IMG/VR virus record: IMGVR_UViG_3300020410_000018
Location: 1 to 49,902 of that record
Length of the DNA stretch: 49,902 nt
DNA from: a virus
Reading direction: 5' to 3' (one strand)
The position numbers and the translations under genes are program-made. The notes under the pieces are model-generated. The model had not been told where the DNA came from, made no database searches, and was given only the letters and a program-made list of their open reading frames with translations. The number at the start of each line of letters is the position of its first letter. Position 1 is the stretch's first letter. Of the stretch, positions 25,850 to 32,848 are shown in pieces.

Positions 25850-27628
25850 ATGGATAATTATATTTTTGCCGTAGACTTTGAGACTTACTATGACAAGGAG
25901 TGCAGTATAAGAACACTGGGCACCCTTGGCTATTTTAGCCACCCTAAGTTTGATGCTTATTTAGTGTCAGTAGTAGGAACTGATGGCACTGAATATGTTG
26001 GACACCCGAAAGACTTCGACTGGTCGTTGCTTAACGACAATATAGTCCTTTCCCACAACGCGAGCTTTGACGAGACACTTTACTTATATGGTGTCGATAA
26101 AGGGTGGTGGGGATCGTGCGAACCTAACCAATGGTATTGCACCGCAGATATGTCCGCATATTGCAAGCTCCCACGTTCACTAAAAGGTGCAACGTCAGAA
26201 GCGTTTGATTTAACTATGGATAAAACCACACGAGATAATATGTCGGGTAAAAAATGGGAGGATATGAAGGAGGACTTTAAAGAGGAGGTTATAGAATATG
26301 CTCTTAAAGATAGCTTGCTATGTCTTAGGTTGTGGGACGAATACCAATCACATTGGCCTGAATTCGAAAGAAAAATAAGCCGTATTAATAGGGACATTGT
26401 GCAAGGGGGGATACCGATAGATTGCGGTTTACTGAAGAAACAGTTAGAGACAATAAACCAAGAGCTTTTTAAAGCTGAGGAAAACATTCCTTGGTTGGGA
26501 GAAAAACCACTTTTGAGTAGGGCGGCATTCAATGACCAGTGTAGAATAGTCGGCATTGAACCTCCTGTTAGTTTGGCGGCGACAGATGAAGAAGCTAAAC
26601 AATGGGTGGATTTCCACCAAAGGGAACATAAGTGGGTTAATGCAGTTAGAGACTGGAGAAGAATAAATTCCATAAAAAAGAAATTAGAGTCTTTCGACTA
26701 CGCGACTATGCCGGATAGCCGTTACTACGGCGGGATGATGTATTTTGGAGCGCACACAGGTAGATTTAGTGGGTCTGGTGGTAACCTCAACCTACAGAAT
26801 TTGCCAAGAGAAGAAATGTTTGGGGTTAATCTTAGGAACTTGATTGCACCTAAACCAGAAAAAAGATTAGTCGTAGTCGATCTATCGCAGATCGAGGTGA
26901 GGACATTATGCTGGCTTGCAGGGGATTCTAATATGATGGACGAAATAGCTTCATCAGACGACATATACGAAGCATTTGCTATAAGATTTGGGATGTGGGA
27001 TAAAGAGTCTGGGGTGTTAAAAAACAAAGACTCCAAACTTAGACACCGTGTAAAAACTATGGTTCTAGGGTGTGGTTATGGAGCGGGTTTTAAAAGATTT
27101 GCTAGTATGGCAGGTATGTCTGAGGACGAAGCTGAGACAGCAGTTTCTCTTTACAGGAACAAAATGAAAAAAATTAAGTCTCTATGGTATTCTTACAACA
27201 ATGACCTTGAGAGTGCATACGAATCTAACACGCAGATAGATACAAACTTTAGTATAGATTTGCCAAGTGGTAGGTCGTTGGACTACGGACAACTTAAAAG
27301 GACCAACGAGGACGGTAAGAACCACTACTTAGCAGACATCCCAAGGCACGGTAAAAAGGTGCAGGTTCGTTTGTGGGGAGGATTAATAGCGGAAAACGCA
27401 TCACAGGCACTGGCGAGGGATATATTCTCGGACATGCTACTTAGGGTAAATGCTGAAGGCTATAAAATAATAATGCATGTTCACGATGAACTTGTGGTCG
27501 AAGCGGATAGTGAGGATGCCCAAGATGCACTTGATCGTATTATAGAAATAATGTCAGAACCTCCTGAATGGATAAAAGATATAGCTCTGGACGCAGAGGG
27601 GTCAATTTTAACAAGATATGAAAAATGA
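25850..27628 (+). CDS. polA: Family A DNA polymerase with 3'-5' exonuclease
   Basis: 592 residues. Proofreading domain: ExoI D9-F-E11, ExoII N70-x3-D74, ExoIII Y150-x3-D154. Polymerase domain: motif A D344-L-S-Q-I-E349, motif B R398-x3-K402-x7-Y410-G, motif C H545-D546-E547. All catalytic residues are present and there is no 5' nuclease domain, as in T7-like replicases. The residue equivalent to E. coli F762 (four after the motif B lysine) is L406. The gene follows the structured leader and its stop overlaps the primase-helicase start (ATGA). Confidence 0.95.
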   Translation: MDNYIFAVDFETYYDKECSIRTLGTLGYFSHPKFDAYLVSVVGTDGTEYVGHPKDFDWSLLNDNIVLSHNASFDETLYLYGVDKGWWGSCEPNQWYCTADMSAYCKLPRSLKGATSEAFDLTMDKTTRDNMSGKKWEDMKEDFKEEVIEYALKDSLLCLRLWDEYQSHWPEFERKISRINRDIVQGGIPIDCGLLKKQLETINQELFKAEENIPWLGEKPLLSRAAFNDQCRIVGIEPPVSLAATDEEAKQWVDFHQREHKWVNAVRDWRRINSIKKKLESFDYATMPDSRYYGGMMYFGAHTGRFSGSGGNLNLQNLPREEMFGVNLRNLIAPKPEKRLVVVDLSQIEVRTLCWLAGDSNMMDEIASSDDIYEAFAIRFGMWDKESGVLKNKDSKLRHRVKTMVLGCGYGAGFKRFASMAGMSEDEAETAVSLYRNKMKKIKSLWYSYNNDLESAYESNTQIDTNFSIDLPSGRSLDYGQLKRTNEDGKNHYLADIPRHGKKVQVRLWGGLIAENASQALARDIFSDMLLRVNAEGYKIIMHVHDELVVEADSEDAQDALDRIIEIMSEPPEWIKDIALDAEGSILTRYEK

Positions 27629-29805
27629 AATACAGATACATTAAAAACCTTAGAGATAACCGGTGTGTTCCTTGCGATGATATGTCGCAAGTCAGCGTAA
27701 ACAAAAAACCCTCCTTTAAATCTAAAGCTTTATTTAGAGAGTGGTGTGCAAAGAAAACTACAGACCACTGTTTTTACAGTTTAGCGGAGGGTAGTGTAAG
27801 TAGGGCAAGAATTGAGGGAGAGAATAAAGTAGACAAAATCCACGGTGTGGCGGCAGATTACGACTCACCTGTCGATTGGGCGAATGTAGATGACATCATT
27901 GCCGCTAAGTGTGTTAAATGCATGCCTACATGGAGGTCACGTACGAACAGTGGTTACATAAGGGTTACATTTGAATTTGAAGAGGGTATATCAATAGACC
28001 ATTCCTTATACAAACCATTTTTATCTGAGCTTAAGAAGTCTATCGGTTTCCATAAAATTTTTGCAGGTTATGACAACAAATCGGAAACACCATCTCAGTA
28101 TTTTGAGATAGGTGAAGACTGGGTTAATCTGGGTGGTAAAGTTCCAACAGAGATAGTCCAGACAGCTTTATTTAAAGCGGCGAAACAAAACCCACCTCAG
28201 TCAAAAGATACTTCTATCCCTATCGAGAAAATTGCAGAAGAGGTAGAAAAAAGATTCCCCAACAGATGGGTGGGAGAGTTTGAAGTAGGTTCTAGAGGAC
28301 CGTTGTTTTGGCTGGATGACGGTATTGATAGGGAGGGTTGCCAAGTTTTTGAAGATGGCATGATTGTATATTCCGACAGGGATAATGGTTGGAAAACATG
28401 GAGAGATATATTCGGCCCAGAGTTTGTTAAGGATTATGAACAGCAAAAAATGGGTGACTTGCTGGACGAATACTGGTTTAACGGGAAACAATTCTATAAA
28501 TTGCTACACGAGGCGGCGCAACCAATACCCAGAGATCAACTTATACTGGAACTTAGGCAACGGGGTTTTAGGGTGAGTGTTAAGAAAGGGGAGACGTTAT
28601 CTGAAGTCGAGAATGCTATCTTAGTGATTAGTAATCAGAATAGAATAAATGAAATAGCTCCAGTCGTATTTAGGAGAGATGAGAGGGTTGTTGAGTTTAA
28701 CGGATCTAGAATTCTCAATAGCTCCAATATAAAACCTATTGAACCACTTGGGGAAGGTGACCCAAAAAATTGGCCTTTTCTACATAGCTTCTTTGACCAG
28801 TTTTTTGAAGATTCTACACCCATCAGATCTAAGTATTATTTTTTCGCATGGTTCCAAAGATTTTACCTCGCAGTTCTCAATAACCAAGAAGATCAAGGGC
28901 AAGCATGTATTTTAGTTGGACCCGCAAAAAGAGGTAAAACACTCCTGTCTAATAAGATTATATCGGCGGCTGTTGGAGGTTACGCAGACGCTAGTGATTA
29001 CCTGTCAGGAGGGTCTAAGTTTAACAAAGAGCTAGGAAGAGCGGCGGCATGGGTTATTGACGACACAGTTAGTGCGGCATCTTTCCAAGACCAAAGAAAG
29101 GCAACTGAACTTATTAAGAGGGGTGTAGCCAACCCAAGAATATCCTTTATGGCAAAGCATGTGGATGCGATCACCATACCGTGGTCAGGCCGGATAATTG
29201 TTAGTCTCAACGACGATGCTAATAGCATGAGTGTTATACCCACAATGGACTCAAGTAACAGGGATAAACTAATGGCTTTTAAGGTGTGTAAAAAATACTT
29301 TCAATTCCCTGTTAAAAAGGTATTGGAAAAAACAATAGAAGAGGAGATGCCTCATTTCCTTAAATGGTTGTCGGAATGGAAACCTCCGGCAGAAGTGTTA
29401 GACGACGACAGATTTGGAGTTAAGAGCTTTATAGATACGAGTATCGCTTATGCGGCATATGACAATTCAAGCCGGTCGCAAGTGGCTGAACTTGTAGACT
29501 TCTTTGCTAAAGCTTGCCGTGAACAAAACGATAAGATCGACGAATGGAGAGGGACGGTTACGCAATTCCAAGTAGCTATTCACACATATAACAACGGAAG
29601 ATCCCTTGGGGCATCTAACAGATTAGACTTCGTAAGAAACGGTTTGTCACACTTAGAGGATGCTGGGAAAGCGAACAAAGATATTAGACCTATAAAATCA
29701 ATAGGTAAAGGGAGTGGTAAGGTGTGGATTATAGACGTTACATCTCCTTACGACATTGATGATGGGACATCTAAAGAGAATGAGCGGGACGTAGTTCCGA
29801 TATAG
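27625..29805 (+). CDS. Primase-helicase fusion (AEP-like primase plus SF3-like helicase)
   Basis: 726 residues. The N-terminal half has a D78-Y-D80 acidic pair and a SGYIRVTFEFEEG strand consistent with an archaeo-eukaryotic-type primase. The C-terminal half is an SF3/D5-like ATPase with Walker A G432-P-A-K-R-G-K-T439 and Walker B WVIDD (D479-D480). It would prime and unwind DNA for the polymerase, to which it is translationally coupled. The catalytic primase histidine was not identified with certainty. The 3' end overlaps the convergent nuclease gene by 35 bases. Confidence 0.8.
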   Translation: MKYRYIKNLRDNRCVPCDDMSQVSVNKKPSFKSKALFREWCAKKTTDHCFYSLAEGSVSRARIEGENKVDKIHGVAADYDSPVDWANVDDIIAAKCVKCMPTWRSRTNSGYIRVTFEFEEGISIDHSLYKPFLSELKKSIGFHKIFAGYDNKSETPSQYFEIGEDWVNLGGKVPTEIVQTALFKAAKQNPPQSKDTSIPIEKIAEEVEKRFPNRWVGEFEVGSRGPLFWLDDGIDREGCQVFEDGMIVYSDRDNGWKTWRDIFGPEFVKDYEQQKMGDLLDEYWFNGKQFYKLLHEAAQPIPRDQLILELRQRGFRVSVKKGETLSEVENAILVISNQNRINEIAPVVFRRDERVVEFNGSRILNSSNIKPIEPLGEGDPKNWPFLHSFFDQFFEDSTPIRSKYYFFAWFQRFYLAVLNNQEDQGQACILVGPAKRGKTLLSNKIISAAVGGYADASDYLSGGSKFNKELGRAAAWVIDDTVSAASFQDQRKATELIKRGVANPRISFMAKHVDAITIPWSGRIIVSLNDDANSMSVIPTMDSSNRDKLMAFKVCKKYFQFPVKKVLEKTIEEEMPHFLKWLSEWKPPAEVLDDDRFGVKSFIDTSIAYAAYDNSSRSQVAELVDFFAKACREQNDKIDEWRGTVTQFQVAIHTYNNGRSLGASNRLDFVRNGLSHLEDAGKANKDIRPIKSIGKGSGKVWIIDVTSPYDIDDGTSKENERDVVPI

Positions 29806-30304
29806 GTATATGGAAACCATCTACCTTATATGTAAACCCATAGTCATCTGGGTCACCCCTCTTTTTATACTCTCCGTTTTTCTGGATCTTGTACGCGGTA
29901 GCCCAACCCAGCATCCATGCTCTCGTAAAATCTTTCCTAACACGCACAAAAAAATATGCGTTAGCGGCTAGTTTTTTACCTTCGGCACAATTAACGGAGG
30001 CAGTGTAGTGGGGCTGTGGCTTGCCAGAACAGTTCTTCGACTTAATGTCTATATTGCGTTTTCCAATAACGTAATCATGTGTAAACACTTTATCACCCAC
30101 ATAATTAGCTTCGGGGTAAAGTGTCTCGAATGCGACTTCGCCAAGAAACCCTGTCATTCTTCCCGCACCACGGGTAAAGGAATTGGGGAGCACACCTAAT
30201 TTTTCGCTACGTTCGAACGCTTCTTTTATGTTGTCGCTGTTAGGCGTAAATAAGAGCATTCCCTTAGTTCTAGTGAACTGAGGTGGTAGCTTTTTAAGTC
30301 TCAT
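29771..30304 (-). CDS. PD-(D/E)XK-type nuclease, 177 aa
   Basis: From the ATG at 30304 (overlapping the upstream TGA as ATGA) the protein shows a restriction-endonuclease-like core: GFLGEVAFE with a helix glutamate, then HDYVIG with the first aspartate, then NIDIKSK supplying D-x-K. The C-terminal half holds YFFVRVRKDF and a WATAYKI strand typical of the fold. It may degrade host DNA or resolve replication intermediates; substrate cannot be read. A longer start at 30364 lies within the neighbouring gene and is unlikely. Confidence 0.65.
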   Translation of the reverse strand: MRLKKLPPQFTRTKGMLLFTPNSDNIKEAFERSEKLGVLPNSFTRGAGRMTGFLGEVAFETLYPEANYVGDKVFTHDYVIGKRNIDIKSKNCSGKPQPHYTASVNCAEGKKLAANAYFFVRVRKDFTRAWMLGWATAYKIQKNGEYKKRGDPDDYGFTYKVDGFHIPISELRPAHSL

Positions 30305-30600
30305 CCGGTTCGTATGCGTTTGAATAACCTTTCGTAAGCAGGGAAGAATACTTCGTCCATACACCGGACTACGGCTTCCTGCTCAAAGGTTTCACAGAAA
30401 CCAACACCAGATATGCACAAGGATGCCTCCATCAACTCGTGCCTTAGTGTGGCAAGTGTCTGCTTGTCTTTTAAATCCTTAGCTAAAATTATTACTTTCC
30501 TGTCATGGCTGTAGTATCCGAATAAGCCGTCATCACTCAAGTCCTCCTGAAGTATCCTGACAACCTGACCAGCTACACGTACTGACTTCGGTAGTTTCAT
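30301..30600 (-). CDS. Small zincin-like protein with HExxE motif, 99 aa
   Basis: A compact metallopeptidase-like fold with strands VRVAGQVVRIL and KVIILAKDL followed by the helix TLATLRHELMEASLCISG, giving H54-E55-x-x-E58 where a classical zincin has HExxH. A further helix (FEQEAVVRCMDEVFFPAYERLF) follows. Either E58 replaces the second histidine as metal ligand or the protein is inactive. It overlaps its neighbours on both sides, after the amidase. Confidence 0.55.
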   Translation of the reverse strand: MKLPKSVRVAGQVVRILQEDLSDDGLFGYYSHDRKVIILAKDLKDKQTLATLRHELMEASLCISGVGFCETFEQEAVVRCMDEVFFPAYERLFKRIRTG

Positions 30601-31145
30601 CCGGCATAAAAGTTGTTTATACCATCTGCATAAACCTTGGCTAGTCTCCCAATATCAGACCGTATCAAAGATACATCTGACACATTCGACCCGAAAAAAG
30701 GCTCCGCGATGCAAGCGTAACACGGTGTCTTTCTAAGAAACAAAGCACCCCGTTGTCCTTTGCCCCTCGGTTTAACGCCGCGAGACCGTAATTCAGGATA
30801 CTCTGCGTCCATCGCTTCTTTGAGTTTTGAAGCTAGACGTTTGCCACCACGACTGGTTTCCCAATGAAGCCATTCATGACCTGTGGCAGAAGGACTAGCC
30901 GCATTGAAGTGGAACTCTATACAGGCATCGACGTTGTCTTCCTTTAGCTTCCTAGAGATAAAGTTCATCGCACCCACATAACTGGACGCTTTGTAATCAT
31001 CGTAAACCTTAAAGGGGACTCGTAGGTGCGGGGTGATTAAAGGTATAAGCTCAGAATTAAATGTGTGCTCACTAACGCTATCCGGCCCGACAGTATAAGC
31101 ACCACTGTCTCCCTTTCGAGAATGCCCTATAGCTAAACCAATCAT
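30597..31145 (-). CDS. Endolysin, N-acetylmuramoyl-L-alanine amidase (Amidase_3)
   Basis: 182-residue zinc amidase that cuts the amide between MurNAc and L-Ala. Zinc ligands H8 (IGHSRKGDSGA), E26 (SEHTFN) and H79 (EFHFNAA) and catalytic E148 (IAEPFFGSN) are in the expected order and spacing. No signal peptide or cell-wall-binding domain, as expected for a Gram-negative phage endolysin released by a holin. Its ATG overlaps the stop of the holin gene. Confidence 0.9.
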   Translation of the reverse strand: MIGLAIGHSRKGDSGAYTVGPDSVSEHTFNSELIPLITPHLRVPFKVYDDYKASSYVGAMNFISRKLKEDNVDACIEFHFNAASPSATGHEWLHWETSRGGKRLASKLKEAMDAEYPELRSRGVKPRGKGQRGALFLRKTPCYACIAEPFFGSNVSDVSLIRSDIGRLAKVYADGINNFYAG

Positions 31146-31315
31146 TTCTTATGCTTGAAGAGTAAGCGGTATAAAGACACTGCCGCCACAGCGATTCCTA
31201 AAACTAGCGAGGTTACCCTTAACCAATACTCCAACTGCTCTTGCAACGAAGCGGCTACAGCTATCGTGGGGGTTATAGTCCCTAAAAGACCGTCGATAAG
31301 TTTGGAAGAATTCAT
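31142..31315 (-). CDS. Holin candidate, 57 aa
   Basis: A 57-codon frame between the lipoprotein and the amidase with ATGA overlaps at both ends. Residues 9-24 (GLLGTITPTIAVAASL) and 32-52 (LRVTSLVLGIAVAAVSLYRLL) are two hydrophobic segments around a QEQLEYW turn, and the C-terminus is basic (FKHKK). Two membrane helices, a short charged tail and a place directly before the amidase are the standard holin features. Confidence 0.75.
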   Translation of the reverse strand: MNSSKLIDGLLGTITPTIAVAASLQEQLEYWLRVTSLVLGIAVAAVSLYRLLFKHKK

Positions 31316-31554
31316 TTACCACCTATTGTTATCGCCCTTAAATATGAGTAATGGCTATGTAGCTTGTGATCCTTCCGCCCAACCATCTTTCCTTCAACGA
31401 ACTGGTATTCACGCCCCTCAATCAGAGTCAATGTCGGAGGATCGTATAACGCGCTTTCGTTCACGTTCGAGTCGTTTGTCCAATCGTTCGATGCGCAACT
31501 TTGCAGAAGGAGTAGCGGCGCGAGCAAGCTGGTCAATTTCATCCTCAATCTCAT
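31312..31554 (-). CDS. Lipobox protein, candidate outer-membrane spanin
   Basis: From ATG 31554 the protein starts with a basic n-region (MRLRMK), a hydrophobic core (LTSLLAPLLLLQ) and a lipobox ending LLQSC, so it should be a lipoprotein of about 60 residues after cleavage. Its gene overlaps the 85-aa coiled-coil gene in a different frame, the arrangement of nested Rz/Rz1 pairs. The mature part is not proline-rich. Start codons at 31593 and 31542 are alternatives. Confidence 0.55.
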   Translation of the reverse strand: MRLRMKLTSLLAPLLLLQSCASNDWTNDSNVNESALYDPPTLTLIEGREYQFVEGKMVGRKDHKLHSHYSYLRAITIGGK

Positions 31555-31675
31555 ATAAGTAACGTGTCTTCTTAAAGTCCATGTACGCCACAAAAGCCTC
31601 TAATGCGGCAGTTAGTAAACGCAAAAAGCGCACGGTTACTTTTGTTTCGCCTTGCCTATGTTCAACGCCAACCAT
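31418..31675 (-). CDS. Coiled-coil protein, candidate inner-membrane spanin
   Basis: 85 residues: a moderately hydrophobic segment (VRFLRLLTAALEAFVAYMDF) followed by a long charged helix (YEIEDEIDQLARAATPSAKL, RIERLDKRLERERKRVI). Its start overlaps the upstream membrane-protein gene and its second half overlaps the lipoprotein gene in another frame. The layout matches an Rz-like spanin, although the membrane helix is weaker than usual. Confidence 0.5.
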   Translation of the reverse strand: MVGVEHRQGETKVTVRFLRLLTAALEAFVAYMDFKKTRYLYEIEDEIDQLARAATPSAKLRIERLDKRLERERKRVIRSSDIDSD

Positions 31676-31824
31676 TCAACGATGACATACGCCTTGCGGA
31701 CAATGCCATCATCTTTGGGTGTCGGTGTTAATGCGCAGATGGCGGAAGCCGCCGCCACAACAGCGGTAAGAACTCCTATGATCCCATCTTTGTTTTCACT
31801 AAAGTATGTTAAAATATCACTCAT
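31636..31824 (-). CDS. Small membrane protein, holin-like, 62 aa
   Basis: Single strong transmembrane helix (residues 14-33, GIIGVLTAVVAAASAICALT), then TPTPKDDGIVRKAYVIVEWL and a basic end. The ALTPTPKDD segment after the helix is typical of a common family of small phage membrane proteins sitting in lysis cassettes. It could be a holin or antiholin partner of the 57-aa protein. Confidence 0.6.
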   Translation of the reverse strand: MSDILTYFSENKDGIIGVLTAVVAAASAICALTPTPKDDGIVRKAYVIVEWLALNIGKAKQK

Positions 31825-31835
31825 GGTTTTTAGGG

Positions 31836-32795
31836 TTATAAAATGTTAGGTACGCGAGACCCTGATCCAGTAGGATCAAAGCGGAGTGCAGGTTTAGCCG
31901 CTCCTCTATAAGCGTCCAGTTCTTCTTCTAAAAGTTGTTTGCAGATAGCCCAATGATATGACGCTCTTTCTACGTCTGCGTTGTCTTCTGCCACACTGCC
32001 CAACAGCGCATGTTTGATAGCGTTTAAATTGCTGGGGTATACGGGGTCACTGTCGTTAATTAAATTCTTAAACTTCCTCTTAACGAGGATTCGCATAGTT
32101 TTCTTCGTGCCACTGGTGTCGTTACCTACCCTGTATCTTCTATAAGAGTTCACCCTGTTGGCTTCCTGAACATGCCCTAGAATAAGAGTATCCGTAGCAT
32201 CTGCTATGTTCTCGGCAGATACTTCGACAGGTGCCGCTAGAGTAGAATCACCATTTCTTATTTCAGTTACAGATGTAAAGAACACGGAAGAAGATACATG
32301 CACAGATACCGTATCTAGATCAGGTGCGTATACTTTAGTAACGGGGGTGCTACTGTTATCAAGACCCGTTACAGTAATGAAATTTGAATCGGAGCGGGGT
32401 AAATTTATTTCTGGGGCTATGGGCTTTATAAAAATTCGATAAGCCTTTGCTGAGTCTAACTCGTTAATAATCGGGACAAACCCGTCATCAACAATACCGT
32501 AAGAACCTATGGTTGTGCCGTCAGAATTACGCCCAGTTATCCTGTAATCGTGGAATTGTGCCCTAGCTTTTGCAGGATCGTTGTCAACTAAAGCGGATAC
32601 AATCGACTCCGCATCATCGGGAAGCGTGAAATTTAAATCTGTCGTGGAAATGGTAGTCTCATAAACTAGATCCCTCCACATCCCCATAGCATACAAACGG
32701 GGCAAAACTAGATTGAGTTGCTGTAAAAAGTTACCTCCTACAGTTTTATAGCTTGATAGGGCATCTTCAACACCCGCTACGGTTAGAGTAGCCAT
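31836..32795 (-). CDS. Tail-type structural protein, 319 aa, leaderless start
   Basis: Begins MATLTVAGVEDALSSYKTVGGNFLQQLNLVLPRLYAMGMWRD, a pattern common in podoviral tail-tube-like or head-closure proteins of marine phages. The C-terminal part has HWAICKQLLEEELDAYRGAA, another recurring element of that family. The middle is beta-rich. It is the first gene downstream of a strong promoter whose -10 box ends 5 bases before the ATG. Confidence 0.55.
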   Translation of the reverse strand: MATLTVAGVEDALSSYKTVGGNFLQQLNLVLPRLYAMGMWRDLVYETTISTTDLNFTLPDDAESIVSALVDNDPAKARAQFHDYRITGRNSDGTTIGSYGIVDDGFVPIINELDSAKAYRIFIKPIAPEINLPRSDSNFITVTGLDNSSTPVTKVYAPDLDTVSVHVSSSVFFTSVTEIRNGDSTLAAPVEVSAENIADATDTLILGHVQEANRVNSYRRYRVGNDTSGTKKTMRILVKRKFKNLINDSDPVYPSNLNAIKHALLGSVAEDNADVERASYHWAICKQLLEEELDAYRGAAKPALRFDPTGSGSRVPNIL

Positions 32796-32800
32796 AGCTA

Positions 32801-32829
32801 ATATTAATAGCTAAAGGGCTTCAGGTCAA
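32801..32829 (-). promoter_or_regulatory. Promoter of the 319-aa tail gene and lysis cassette
   Basis: On the - strand TTGACC (32824-32829), 17 bases, TAATAT (32801-32806), then 5 bases to the ATG. TAGCTA repeats at 32795-32800 and 32808-32813 flank the -10 hexamer symmetrically. The predicted start site falls at or next to the start codon. Confidence 0.75.
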
Positions 32830-32848
32830 GATATCAACAGTCTGCACG

